64,000 nucleotides of DNA from Eucommia ulmoides (taxonomy: Eukaryota; Streptophyta; Magnoliopsida; Garryales; Eucommiaceae). The translations under genes and the position numbers were made by a program. The notes beneath the pieces are model-generated. The model worked only from the letters and a program-made list of their open reading frames with translations. It was not told the origin of the DNA and did not search any database. Of this stretch, positions 12,186 to 25,076 are shown piece after piece; positions within the stretch are counted from its first letter, which is position 1, and every line of letters begins with the position of its first letter. The stretch covers positions 15,763,001-15,827,000 of the forward strand of contig CM028340.1 in assembly GCA_016647705.1 (NCBI GenBank), written 5' to 3'.

Positions 12186-15100
12186 TTATTGCAGAGTTTT
12201 CTTCTTGAATTTCCTCTGTGCTTTCAAATCCACCACAACTATAGAGATATTGTCTCTGCTTCCCCTTTGCAAAGCCATTCTCGAGAGATACTCAGATGCA
12301 TCCTGAGCCGCCGGATCCACTCCACCACCTCGTTCCCTCTCTTCAGATGAATCCTGACCGTTCTTTTTATGCCAGAGGAGAATTCTCTTTCGAGCAACAT
12401 CGCAAACTTCATCATTCGTCATTACATCCCATAGACCATCGCTTGCTATAACAAGGCACTCGTCTTCTTTTGTTCGGGGAACAAACATTACTTCTGGATC
12501 CGGAATCACGTACGGTTTCAAATACCTATCGCCTGTAACATCCCGTTTTATAATTTTTTTAATCATTTAATAGGAAAGAAAAAAATCCACATAACCAATC
12601 AAGATCTTCAATTTGAAATGCAAAAAATTAGATTGTATTTCTATCATTCTTTTCAAATTTTTATTTACTAAATTACATCATTTTATCTTTGATTTTATTA
12701 TTTAATTGAAATACTTTTTTGATTATACCTTTTTTGTTATTATTATTATTTTAAATCATTTTGTGCATTGCACGAGCTATCACTTGTTTAAGAACTAATT
12801 TATAGGACTCAGTATAGAAGTGTTGTTGCAAATAAGTATGACAGGAACTATTGACAAAAAAAATTTGGGGTGGTGCAAAATGTATATATTTAAGGAATCT
12901 ATACCTAAATATTACCGTATAAAAGGGGATTTCTAAAAAAAAATTAGGGGGGAAAGGGAGGGGGGTAAAGGCAATTAAACTACAACCGCAGAAAAAATAA
13001 AGCCTTTATCCCATTTAACGAGAGTGAAATACATGAGTCATTTTCCATGGACAAAATCATGCTACAAAATCTAGCGTTAGATTTTGAAATAATCAAGTTC
13101 TTCGTCAATGATTAATGTCATGTGTTCTTACGTCCAACTCTTGCACTTACCGCCATTTTTTACCCCAATAAAATACCTATTTCCCAGCTATGTGTATATA
13201 TATATATATGTCTTTTATATACACATTTCTAGAGCATCTACTATAAATTTCTCCAATCTTGTTCTTAATTTTCGATAATCTTATTCTCTTCAATATAATC
13301 GTCTCATTTTATCTTTCATTATATCTAATTTCTAAACTAATAGGAAAACTGAGAGAATACTTTTGTAATTCTCATCTATCATTAAAAAATTATTAGCAAC
13401 TAATAGGAAACAAAATTAAGAGAAGGAAATTCATTTACTTAAAAGGTGAAACTCTATTCAAAAGTGAAATTACTAAACCACCCTGCCATTAAGATCATAA
13501 AACTACGGTTAAATCATTTAAAAATATATATATATACCGATAGATCTTGACATTGCAAGTACGCCTGAAACCCGGAATCCGTCCCAATTAATGACCCTGC
13601 CTCCGGCAGCCTCTATTCTTGCTTGCTCATCCTCTCTATTTGGCTGAAACAATAAAAAGAACCTTAAATAATAAAACTGAAAGGAAAAATAAGGTACCCT
13701 TTGCCCTCGGTAACGCTTGTTTTAATCCATGTCTTTTTTCCTCTTTATGTTTTAGTTCTTTAAGTTAACATCAACTAGATTGATCTATCTAGTTAACATT
13801 AACTAGCACTGAATTTGTATTTGATATTATAGAACATTAACTAAAATACCGATTAGAACCGAAAAGTATGCTGATAAGAACTAAAATATAAATCATATCT
13901 ATATAGGATGAAAAACCTTAAAAAACAATATGTAGAGGGCTATTTAATAGAACCCCCAAAAGTTAACTTTAAATCGAACAAAAAAAATGCACATATTTTG
14001 CTTTATAAAAAGATTTTTAGAAGTACTTTTTGAAAGAGCAAAATAAACGCTACTATTATTTTTATGTGCTTTTCGCTTAAAAAGAAAAAAGTATTTAAAA
14101 AAAAAAGCTACCAAAAGGTGCATCAAGAATAAGAAAACGAAGAATTCAGCAAACGAAAAAAAACTCCTACTTTATGATCAACTGACAAAGGCACCGGTAG
14201 TTTTCCACGACAAAGGACGGCCCTTGAATCACCGCAATTGGCAACAATGATATGGGTCGGGCAAATAACGGTAACCACAGCAGTAGACCCAACAGCATTA
14301 GGAGCAACAGGCCCGGATGAGGAGGCACCGACACTGCTTCCATTGCCTCCTCCAACCTCAGCATCTACTTTCCGAAAACAAGTTAAGAATGCTTTCTCCC
14401 AATGCTCCTGCCAATTATGCTCCCCGTTATGAAAATTCGCCATTGCAATCTCCATCTCCTCCGCCAAAGCCAGATGAACACGATCACGGCAATAGTCGGC
14501 AACCTATGCAAAGTCCACTCATGACATGACTCCAATTAAAAAAACAAAAAAGAAGCAGCAATATTATAAAATATAGCCAAATATGATACTCTTTCTGTCC
14601 TAAAATAATTGTCCTGCTTTACTTTTTAGCGTCCCAAAATGACTGTCCGCTTTCCTTTTTTAACAACAAAATTTTATCATTTTTTTCCCAAACTAGCCCT
14701 CCTCTCAACCACTCATTCAAAATTCAAAAAAGGCTAATATAACAAGTATAAAATATTGAAATACCATGTAAAAATCATTGTGCTAAGTCAAACAGGACAA
14801 TCATTTTGATACGGAGGTAGTAATTCTTATTTGAAAGAGGGGAGGGAAGACGTGTGTAAACTATAGAAGAGGGAAAAAGAGAGTCGATATACCTGACAAC
14901 CTCCATGTCCATCGTAGACTCCAAAGAAATGGGCGTCTAAGAAACTTAGTTCTTGATTCATTTCTTGATCTTCCGTTAGCATTTGGGCAGGAATTCTCAA
15001 AAATCGTGGTAAACCCTTAACGGCATCCTCCATCTCTTTCCTCCTTCCACAGATTGATGTGAATCCCCAAAGGGGTTCCCTTCCCATTCTACTTGTCTTC

Positions 15101-15693
15101 TCTTCTTGAGGAGTCGTCGAAAATCTTTCCTTTGATTTATCGATGCTTCCACCTTCATTACTCTCTACTATGAGTGACTTAATAATTGGTTCCGATGTAT
15201 ATGGCTCAAAAACCCTTTGAAAATCACCATTTCTAAGTTCGAAATCAATGGTTGTAAGAGGATTTGCTTCTAAATTAGCCTCTACGATCATCATGCAATC
15301 CTCACCACAGATACTACTTCCTTCACTCGCAACAGATTGAGAACAAAAATTATCTAGCAATAACGGGTATTCGTCCAATGACATTGAGTCATCTTCCTTA
15401 GACTTCTCACTGATTCTAGAAATCAAATAACGTCCATTTTCGGCTCGAAAATCCAACAAATTCGATTGTTCTTTGTTAATTTCTATATGATCAGAAACAC
15501 TCAGTAAGCAACTTTGAATTTTATTTCCGCTAGAAATAGACACCAGAGGCAGCTTAATCATAGGATTTTCAGACAGAGTGCTTGCCATGAGCTCAAGCCC
15601 AGTCAATTCGACATGGGCAGCTATCAATTTCTCATCATAGATTAGATTTCCCAGACTAAAAGGAACAGAAATAGTCGAAGATATCTCTTCCAT
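12186..15693 (-). CDS. HAB1: Clade A protein phosphatase 2C (HAB1/HAB2-like)
   Basis: The CDS joins 15693-14893, 14503-14171, 13643-13538 and 12532-12186 (minus): 528 residues, all GT-AG, phases closing exactly. Residues 1-205 are an acidic, poorly conserved N-terminal extension. The PP2C domain starts near [10 protein letters not shown] and ends at the C-terminus. Metal-binding motifs are Glu222/Asp223 (EMEDA), Asp261/Gly262 (VYDGHGG), Asp445 (SDGLWD) and Asp507/Asn508 (RDNIS). [16 protein letters not shown] (356-363) and DLKAQRKF near the end are clade A hallmarks. Trp398 (INWDGFRV) matches the Trp that clade A PP2Cs insert into the ABA-bound PYR/PYL receptor. The family dephosphorylates SnRK2 kinases and represses ABA signalling in nucleus and cytosol; HAB1 of Arabidopsis has 511 residues. 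HAB2 is equally possible. The first ATG of the open exon was taken as start. Confidence 0.93.
12981..13045 (+). mobile_element. SINE-like fragment in intron 3 of the PP2C gene
   Basis: The text 'aagcctttatcccatttaac' followed by 'atacatgagtcattttccatg' resembles the same SINE 3' body seen at 5246-5350. It is short and degraded, lies between the last two exons and does not touch splice sites. Confidence 0.4.
14589..14820. mobile_element. Stowaway MITE in intron 1 of the PP2C gene
   Basis: The left end reads CTCTTTCTGTCCTAAAATAA and the right end, reversed, CTACCTCCGTATCAAAATGA, both versions of the Stowaway terminus CTCCCTCCGTCCCAAAATAA. TA flanks each end (14587-14588 and 14821-14822). The 232-bp element lies wholly inside intron 1 (14504-14892). 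It is non-coding and mobilised, in the family, by Tc1/mariner transposases. Confidence 0.82.
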
Positions 15694-16641
15694 TGAGTTC
15701 TTCCCCGGCGGTTTAGAACCCTAATTCTCGAAAAAAATGAAAATCAAACCAAACACTCCTCTAGTTAATTTTCAGCTATTTTGGTACAGTCGATTCAAGA
15801 ATTGAAGCTAAAATGGGAAGGGAATATGAATCCAGGCTACCAATCTATTGGGAATCAGTATCAGAAACTATATGCTAGAATTCTCTTAGCATCTTGATCC
15901 TTTTAGATTCTTCATTATCTAGAACTCAATCAACCACAACTGAAAACAACTCATGAAGCCCAACCCATAATCTTCTTATTCCACCTTTTAACACCAATTA
16001 CCTGATTGAATGAAGATCAACACAAAGGCATCCACGAAAAAAAAATTCAGACAATACAGAAAAATTAAAATCAAAATTACAATTTATGATACGAGAAATA
16101 GAACTTACAAGATCTGGAGTTTTCTTTAGGATCACACTGGGTTTCCGACACAGAATTGAAGAATTGAATAGACAATTGCTTCCTCCTCAAATGAATCTGT
16201 GCAGAAAAAATCAGTAGCTGAAATCTAACCTCGATCAAAAACAAATGATTCGCAGCTCAAAGGCGATCGAAAATACAAAAAACCAATTCGTAAAAACACG
16301 AATATCTAAAAATCAATCATCGAACTGAGTTTCCTCTTTTAGGAATCGAATCGAAGTTTTTTCTCCTCACGGAAATCGAACCAGTACGAATTCTTGATCA
16401 AGAAAAATATTTCTCAGCTCCACTATAATCAAAACCCAATTCACACAATTCAAATATCTAGTACTTCACAATCAAACCCAATTTGTAAAAAAAAAAAAAA
16501 AAAAAAAAGAGAGAAACCAAATAATTGAGTGAAAAATGTGAAAGTGAGAGAAACCCAAAAAGCCAAAAGAGAAACAGAGAGACTCCATGCTTACAAGAAC
16601 CGAAAAAGAAAAGGCTTCTCCGAATTCGGTCATGTGGGTCC

Positions 16642-16670
16642 CACGTGACGGACATCTGTCTATCCACGTG
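16642..16670 (-). promoter_or_regulatory. Two G-box/ABRE cores upstream of the PP2C gene
   Basis: CACGTG occurs at 16642-16647 and 16665-16670, 23 bases apart. On the minus strand the contexts are GACACGTGGA and TCACGTGGGA, both containing ACGTGG(C-like) ABRE cores bound in plants by ABF/AREB bZIP factors. A TATAAAAAA run lies just upstream at about 16673-16682. Clade A PP2C genes are generally ABA-induced, so this fits feedback control, but binding is inferred. Confidence 0.65.
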
Positions 16671-16682
16671 TCGGTTTTTTAT

Positions 16683-17189
16683 ATGCACAACCCTGTTTCA
16701 CGATCATTTTTCGGTGAACTAATCAGATACGACTGATATTTATATTGAACATTTTGGTGAGTAGTGGGCCCCGCCACTGTCCTTCCGCCACGTTAGGCTC
16801 AAATTTTATTTATATCAAATAATTATTATATTTTATTGCGTGAGTAAATTTTCTCGTGATTAAGATGCCTAATCCCGTCAACGCATCAAGTCTTAATCCT
16901 AATTAAACCCAACTACATACTTTACATGTATTTTTGGATAAGCAACTGTATTTGTCATGATAAAATTGTTACTTTAGCCGGTGAGTGGGGGTAATAGGTG
17001 GAGTTGTTTACATAATAATATTTTTCAAAAATTTAATTTCTAAAAAATGTATATTTATAATTTATTTAATCATTAGATGGAATTAATAATCTCGAGCTTT
17101 TTTTTTTTTTTTTTTTTTTTAACCTGTGTTTGGTTTGGAATTTTTCAGATTCAGTACAAAGCGTACAAAATTCAAGAAGTTCAAGATCT
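16683..17189. other. Intergenic spacer
   Basis: The spacer is AT-rich with a pure T run at 17099-17120. I see no gene or transposon end before the copia target duplication at 17190. Confidence 0.5.
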
Positions 17190-17194
17190 ACAAG

Positions 17195-17376
17195 TTATAG
17201 AGTGAGTGAAATTTGTTATATTTCTTGGTATTTTGATTTGGTATGCAGTTAGTTAGTTTTGCTTAGGTGAATATTCTCCTCTTAAGATCAGCTATAAATA
17301 GTTGATGGTTTGTATAGATTATGATTAAAATATAAATAAAGATTTCTCTATTTCTCTCTCAAATCACCTTGCAATA
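17195..17376 (+). repeat. Copia 5' LTR
   Basis: This 182-bp LTR aligns over its length with 29254-29434: shared gagtgagtgaaat start, 'ttagttttgcttaggt', 'agctataaatag' (a likely TATA box), 'tgatggtttgtatagattat' and 'caaatcaccttgcaata' end. The conserved TG terminus has decayed to TT. The primer-binding site follows immediately. Confidence 0.88.
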
Positions 17377-17964
17377 TGGTATCAGATGAGAAACTCTCGT
17401 TTACCAGCTCTTATTCCGTTCTCCTCAGTTGTTGACATCTTGAATGAGGGCTCCATTTTGTTATGGTCCAAGCCGAAATCGGTGAAGCTAGAGCTAGCCC
17501 TAATTTTAGCTATTTATAATCGTCGATTGTCCGGTTATTATCGACTATCATCAATGTCGATTGACCTCCGTTCATCGTTCGTTGATTGAACACGATCGTC
17601 GATTGTCGTCCACGTCGATTGTCCAGATATTAGTTCACCGTTCTCTCATTCATGATCGACGATTGTCCAGATCGTCAATTGCTCTCTCATCATCCATTGT
17701 TCCAACCTCGTCTTCACTTGTCCAAATCAATTCTCTGAATGATCTAGTGATCTGTGTTCTTCGTGAAGTCAGATATGTGTTCGTCCAATTTCGTGTTGTG
17801 AGGTCTCACCCTACTCCAGTACCTAGTTTTTTCCTGAATAAAATTTGTTATGGCTTACTCTGGTGTTTCTTGATCTCTTTATTGCATTTATTGTGAGCTC
17901 ATTTCTTATAACAGTTCGTGAGCTTTTATGGCATCCTATCTCATTCCAGTATTTGTAATGTTTC

Positions 17965-19066
17965 TTGATATTTCTTCCTCATCGCTGCTATTTCCTAATG
18001 TTTCTAGTATCTGAACGTCGTTGGAATTTTGGGATTTATTCGATGAGTGCCTTATTCAGGACTATTAGACAAATTTTCATTTATATCCATGGAATCTTCC
18101 GAATCTTACATTTCCAAGTCATCCACCATCCTATGAGTCCATACTTTTTTCATTACTCAGACAGTCCTAGTACTGTTCTTATTTCACAACATCTGACAGG
18201 AGATGACTATGCCTCTTGGAATCGTACAATGATGATCGTTCTTTCTGTGAAGAACAAGCTCGGCTTTATCAACGATTTACTTAAGAATCCTGACAGGACT
18301 AATCTAAGTCTTCTTAATTCATGGATCAGAAACAACAATGTTGTTATTTCATGGATTCTAAACTTTCTGTCTAAGGAGATTTCTGCTAGTATAATATTCT
18401 TTGAGTCTGCTTATGAGATTTGGCGTGATCTTAAGGATTGATTTCAGTAGAATAATGGTCCTCAAAATTTTCAATTACGTCATGAACTAATGAATCTTAG
18501 CCAGGACCAAAATTATGTTAGTGTATATTTTACCATGCTGAAAACCATATGGGAGGAACTAAATAATTATAGAGCTGTTTGCACTTGTGAAAAGTGTACT
18601 TATGGAGGTGTGAAGGAGATTCATTCATTATCAAATAGAATACATTATGTCATTCCTCATGGGTTTACACGATTCTTTTTCTCAAGTTCGCAGTCAAATT
18701 CTACTCATGGATCCGCTTTCACCTATTAACAAAGTATTTTCCTTAATTTCTCAAAAGGAACGCCAACAGAATATTGGCTCTCATACACCTTCATTTATTG
18801 ATTCGGTTAACAATTTAGCTTTTGTTGTTAAAAATGATGGTTCCAAGAGGAATGGTAATGCTCATCATACCGACAATCAAAATCCTGGGCGTTATAGAGG
18901 TAAAAAGAAAGATATACCATTTTGTGCTCATTACAACTTTCATGGTCATACTATTGAAAAGTGTTACAAGATTCATAGTTATCCTTTTGGTTTTAAACAA
19001 CGACAAAGAGACTCTTACCATCTCAACAATAATCTAATTGCGATTGTTAATCAAGTTTATAATTAA
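17965..19066 (+). pseudogene. Copia gag (broken)
   Basis: The frame near 18134-18440 reads STVLISQHLTGDDYASWNRT, typical of plant copia gag (UBN2-type) proteins. A TGA at 18439 and a frame change near 18650 break it; it resumes at 18647-19066 with LMGLHDSFSQVRSQILLMDP. The zinc knuckle near 18922-18960 (CAHYNFHGHTIEKC) has lost its second Cys, which is Tyr here. It would have packaged the element's RNA. Confidence 0.85.
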
Positions 19067-19150
19067 TCCAATTTTGATACTAAGAATGACCAAGGCAATA
19101 GAGGCATTGGGAATTTCTTCCAAAACCTCAACCATAATTAGTATCAACAA

Positions 19151-21445
19151 TTGATGACAATGCTTTCTACCCACTTGACTTCTTTTGTCAAAGCCAGCGA
19201 GCAAGATGTTCCCACTGCTTCGTATACCACAGTTATATATTTTTCTGTTTCATTGAATCCTATCATTTCTTCTCCAAAATTTTGGATAGGTGATTCTAGT
19301 GCTTCTAGGCACAATTGTTCACATGCCAATTCATTTATTTCTATGAGTCCAATGCAAAATTCTACAATTACTTTGCCAAACCATACCCGTATTCCCGTCA
19401 GTTTCAGTGGCGATGTCAAGCTAAGTTCGATGCTGATTCTCAGAGACATTTTATTTATTCCACAATTCAAGTTTAACTCGCTTTCTGTGAGTTCTCTTAC
19501 AAGTGATTCACAACTTACAGTTAGTTCATTTTTTATTTTTTTTTGATGATCACTTCATGATTTGGGAACTCAACAACAAGAAGATGATTAGCAAGGGTAA
19601 CAAGCTTGAAGATCTCTATGTTCTTGATGCAGACACTTTGAGTATGAAATACAAATTTTTGGCCTATGTTAATTATGTTTCCACTCATATTTGGCATAAT
19701 AGACTTGGTAATTTATCTTTCCAAAGATTGGATATTTTGAAAAATCAGTTGAATTATGGAATTTCAAAGTTTAATATTGTAAAACCTTGCTATATATGTC
19801 CTTTAGATAAGCAAAGAAAATTGTTATTTGTTTCTCACAATCATATGTCTCCAGTTCCATTTCATTTGATTCATTGTGACATTTGGGACCGTATTATGTG
19901 AGTGCACATCAAGGACACAAGTATTTTTTGACTTCGGTTGACGATTGTACTCGTTTTACTTGGGTATTCCTGCTAAGGCAAAACTTTGATGTGACTACTG
20001 TCATTCCCAAGTTCTTTAATACGGTTGACACTCAATTTAATGCTAAAATTAAAGGCTTCCGGTCTGATAATGTGAAAGAATTGGCCTTTACTTATTTTTT
20101 TTAATGAGAAGGGAGCTCTACATCAGTTTTCTTGTTTGGATAGGCTACAACAGAATTCAGTGGTTGAGAGGAAGCATCAACATTTGTTGAACGTTGCTTG
20201 TGCTCTATATTTTTTATCACGGGTTCCTATTCAATTTTGGAATGAATGTTTTATTACTGTTGCCTTCTTGATAAACAGAATACCCTCGCCTTTGCTTCAA
20301 CATCGGACACCTTATGAAGTTCTCTACAAAATTAATGTAGATTACTTATTCTTCAGGGTTTTTGGTTGCCTTGCCTTTGCCTCAACTCTAGCTACTCATC
20401 GAACCAAGTTTGATCCTAGAGCTCGGGTTTTTGTGTTCCTTGGCTATCCCACTTGCGTGAAAGGCTATAAGTATATGATGTTACAACCAAGCAGATATTT
20501 GTTTCTACATATGTCATTTTTTATGAGGAAGTTGTCCTTTTCCACTCCGTTGTCACTGCTGATAATATGATTGATCCATTTCCCGACCTTGTCTTACTAA
20601 TTCAATCTCTTGAGGTTCTCATTGCCCCTCAACCTTCATGATTGTCTATTCTTTCATCATCTCCCCCACCTGATTCTTTACCATTAACGGCTATCCTTAG
20701 AAGGTCTTCCAGAGTTTCTAAAACTTCTTCTCATCTAAGAGAGTTTCACTGCAATTTATTGTCTCATAAAAAAATTGCCTAATTGCCACACTTTGTATCC
20801 CTTATCCAATCATTTGTCATATGACTCTCTTTCTTTGCCTTACAAGAATTTTGTCCTGAATATTTCTTCCCAATTTGAACCTCAGTTTTACATCAAGCAG
20901 TTAAGTTTCCATATTGGAGAAAGGCTATGCAAACTAAGTTAGATGCTATGGAATTCAACAACACTTGGTCAGTGGTTTCTTTGCCACCAGGAAAACATAC
21001 CATTGGTTGCAAGTGGATATTTAAAATAAAATACAAATCTGATGGTTATATAGAAAGACACAAAGCTTAGTCGGTTGCTAAGGGTTATACTCAACAAAAA
21101 ATAATGGACTTGTTGACACCTTCTCTCTTGTGGCCAAATTAGTTACTGTGAAAGTATTATTAGCTCTTGCCACAAGTTAAGATTGGAATTTTGTTTAATT
21201 GGATGTGAATAATGCCTTTCTTAATGTGGATTTATTTGAAGAAGTCTACATGGATCTTCCCCTTGGCTATGGTAGTAAGGGAGAGCATTTTGGACAAGAA
21301 GGTAAGTTGGCATGCAAGTTGCACAAGTCCATCTATGGACTCAAGCAAGTTCCAAGGAAATGGTATTCAAAATTTTTCCACACTCTCATTCAGTTTGGTT
21401 TCATCCAATCCAAATCATATTACTATTTGTTTACAAAAGGCTCAG
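19151..21445 (+). pseudogene. Copia pol, 5' part: protease, integrase, RT (broken)
   Basis: In order: protease motif WIGDSSAS (family: DSGAS; the Gly is lost), the integrase zinc module (HIWHNRLGNLSFQRLD with CYIC, about 19685-19800), the integrase core (HCDIWD, SVDDCTRFTWVFLL, GFRSDN, and ERKHQHLLN near 20170) and reverse transcriptase from about 20930 (KWIFKIKYKSDG, then [19 protein letters not shown] and [14 protein letters not shown]). Several frame changes (19545, 19900, 20104) and stops at 21066 and 21178 disable it. Reading stops at 21441, where a solo LTR is inserted. Confidence 0.9.
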
Positions 21446-21532
21446 TGTTGGCCTAGTGAGCTACCCAAGAGAGGGGATGAATTGGGTAGTTATACAAATT
21501 AAAACTTGTAACACTTAATTTATCAAATAATC

Positions 21533-23922
21533 TGTTGGCCCAGTGATCTACCCAAGAAGAGGGGTAAATTGAGTAGTTATAAAAATTAAAGCAAATTCTT
21601 ATATTTCAACACTTAAATATTCAAATAATTAATTTAATCCTAAATTAATTATTATTTTTATTTAGCAGCAGATAAGTGTATAAATCTAGGTGCACACCAA
21701 AACAACAAGAAATAAAGAAAATCAACAATGCATTTCACCACGATATATCATGGTTCATCAAGCTAATATTGGCTAATTCAGTCCTCCGAGCCCCACGGAG
21801 ATTTACACTCACTAAATTATTTGATCCCTTTAATAGGTAGGAACCAAACCTTTACATAATGATTCTTTTCACAGGCTCAAAATCAACCTTTATAATTCCT
21901 TTTTTCACAGGCTAAGAAAGAACCTTATATTTTTTCAGAATAAACTAATTCTATTACAAAATGAATCACCACCTAATCCTTTTTTCAGGCGCATGAATAA
22001 CATTTTTTTTTTCAGGCTCAAGACTAACCTAATCCTTTCACAGTCTAAGGATCAAACCTAATTTTTTTATACCTTAGGCTAAGAATCAAACCTCACCAAA
22101 AATACTCAAAGTATCATTTTCCTAGGTAAGGATGGAACTTTTACAAATCACTCCGAATTTAATTTTAATCAGGAAGAATCAAGCTTAACTATTTTCAAGG
22201 GAAAATAGTCACCTAACATTTTTATAAAATAGGTAAAGATTAAACCTCAATCTCTTTACCAAAAGAGATTGAAACCCTTGCTACCCTTGACTAAATACTC
22301 CCAACATTATCTAATCCACACAAACTCACCAATTACAAAAATCGATAAGTTTCTTCCCACTTGGAACTTCTACCACGTCAAATAAATTAAACTCAATTAA
22401 TATTCCGAATTTACTAGTGATAGAATTTATGTGAGGAAATCAAAATCTGATTATAATAGATATGGTTAGCACAAAAATAAGCACGTAATCAGATTATCAC
22501 AAAAATTATTTTTTAAATATTTTATGCTCCTTAAAGTTAAAAAACGATTTCACAACAATCTTATAATCAAGCAAGCAATGATAATGTAAATTCACAATTA
22601 AAAACAAAAGCATGGAAAGATCTCACGGGTATAACACCGAACGATTGAAAATTGAATCGCTTAGACAGCTCAGATCGGTGACACCAAATCAATTAGCTTT
22701 TTAACTAAAGAACTTCAACCACAGAAGGATCTCACAATGATCTCTCAATAAAATATCAGAATGATAACTCTTAGAAAGCTTAAGAATAATTAGTTCTTGA
22801 TAGAAGTGAGATATTGATATGTGAAATTCGCAGGTCTATTTAAGCTGATTTGAAACAGGCCCTATAACAGCTAGTTTTTATATGTTATGACAATTAAATG
22901 TACATATAGACCCCATACATCAATAGCATTTAATCCTGGTTAATTTCACTTAAATATGGCTTTTAAATCATTCAATTTAATCCCCAAATTATTTCTCATT
23001 CTCAAATCGAAAGGATATGAAGTATTAAATAGACTAAATTGAGAAACACTTAAAATAAGTGTACTATATCTATCGGGATATTAAAATAAGCGAATCAGAT
23101 CATTAATATATCTGAATCCCTACAATATCGCACTTAGATATTTCAAAAATGGCTAGTTAAAGGCTAATTTTTGAATAGCTCCTCGAAATCCTCAAAATTT
23201 GAAACAACATAGTCGGTTGACCGATCATAGGTCATTAGTCGACCGATTAATTAAAGTTGTAGCCCAAGCTATTTCTCAAACAACAGTCGGTTGACCGATC
23301 CCCATGGGTCGGTTGACCGATCGATACAGAGAGTTCACTATCGGCTATCGGTTGACCAATCTCCCTTAGTCCGGTTGACCAATCGATTTAGAGACTTACA
23401 TTTTCCAGCCAACGCCCATCGGTTGACTAATCCCCTTGTGGTCGGTTGACCGATCACTGTTGGAACACCCTTTCACAATATATTTCAACTCCAAAACTTC
23501 GACGTTTTAAATTCTTTAACCGATTTCTTTTCTCGGTTAACTAATATTAACAATATTAATCAATTTTAAACACCGATCTTGCTTAGGTTAATATTCCTTA
23601 TTCAATTTCACATTGGAGCAAATATTTAAACTTAATTCAGACCTTAATTCAAACACACTTAAATATAGCTCATTTAATTTGTGTCGTGTGTGATCATAAT
23701 TGGGATACATTAAGAGTGGAAAGGATTTGAGTTTTTTTCATCTAGATTCTTCAAAATCTTTAATCTCTTAATGTCCATCTCTTTGTCCGTCTCTTTGCAT
23801 CCTTCATAGTTACTTCATGATTTGATCTTGAATGGAACTTTTAAATTGAAACACTCAATAAGCACGTTAGTTCTACCAAAAATATCAACCCTTAATTGTC
23901 CATCAAAAGCTCGGGATCAACA
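21533..23922 (-). mobile_element. SIRE-like solo LTR B, nested in A
   Basis: The 2390-bp element starts TGTTGGCCCAGTGATC and ends GGGATCAACA. It is flanked by taatc (21528-21532) and taacc (23923-23927), four of five bases. After its end the text resumes with 'aatttatcctaaatcaatta', the expected continuation of copy A, and repeats the order seen inside B ('ctaggtgcaca', 'gctaatccagtc', 'aggaatcaaac'). Confidence 0.8.
23200..23465. repeat. Array of near-palindromic TCGGTTGACCGAT motifs (LTR B)
   Basis: Eight or more degenerate copies of TCGGTTGACCGAT, arranged in pairs about 25-30 bases apart and repeating about every 65-70 bases. Comparable arrays sit at the same place in the other LTR copies: 27465-27785 (A), 26515-26760 (C, with GGTCGACTG variants) and 50190-50465 (the SIRE 3' LTR). 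Confidence 0.75.
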
Positions 23923-25076
23923 TAACCAATTTATCCTAAATCAATTATTATCTTCGTTACGCAGATGATAAATGTTTAATTCTAGGTGCACAACAAAACA
24001 AAATATAAAGAAAATAAATAATGTAGTACACCAAGATATATCTTGGTTTAGTAAGCTAGCCTTGCCTAATCCAGTCTCCCGATTCCTTTAACGGTAGGAA
24101 TCAAACTCTTACAAAGATTCTTTTCTTAGGCTCAAAATCAACCTTTACAATTTCCCTTTTCCTAGGCTAAGAAAGAACATTATCTTTTTACCAGGTTAAT
24201 GATTAACCTAATTCTATTACAGGAAGAGTCACAACCTAATATTTTTAATAGACTAAAGGTTAAACCGCACCACACTCACAAGTATCATTTTTTCAGGTAA
24301 GGATTGAACATTTACAATTCACTCAAAATTAATTCAATTTCAGAAAGAATCAAAATCTAGTTCTTTTCAAGGGAAAAGAATAATCAAGGGAAAAGAATAA
24401 CCTAACATTTTTATACCGTAGGCAAAGATCGAACCTCAACCTTTTTCCCCGAAAAGATTGAAACCCTAACGACCTTGACTAGACACCGGCCCAACCGTGT
24501 CTAATCCGTCCAAATTCACAAATACAAAAAAATTATGAGTTTCTTTCCACTCAAAACTTCTACTACCTCAAAACATTTATATTCAATTAATATCTCAAAA
24601 TGTACTACGTGATAGAATTAAAGTGAGCTAAATTAATATCCGATTAATGACAAGTATAGGTGGCACAAAATTTAGCACGTAATTAGATAATAACACAAAA
24701 TCTTTTTAAAAAGAATTTTTATGCTCTTAAATTTGAAAATGACTTTTTCAACGATCTTAAATCCAAGCAATCAACAATAATAAGAAATTTAAATTAAGAA
24801 CAGTAACTTGGAAAGATCTCACTAGAAAAACACCAAATAATGAAAACAAGATTGCAGAACAGTATAAATCGGTGACGCCAATTTAACAGCGCTTTAGCTC
24901 AAGAACTTTAATCACAAACTCTCTCGAAATAATCTCAGCAGAATGATAACTCTTAGAAAAGTGTAGGAACCGATAGTTCTTGATTATTTTATCCAATTTT
25001 CGCAACGCTATATATATAGGATAAGATCAAACCTTCCAACAACTAGTTTTCAAAAGATATGTCTCTAAAAGGCACC

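Noticed and set aside
23200..23465. CRISPR-like array of short repeats
   Set aside because: Repeats are degenerate, palindromic and unevenly spaced, lie in a plant LTR and have no cas genes.
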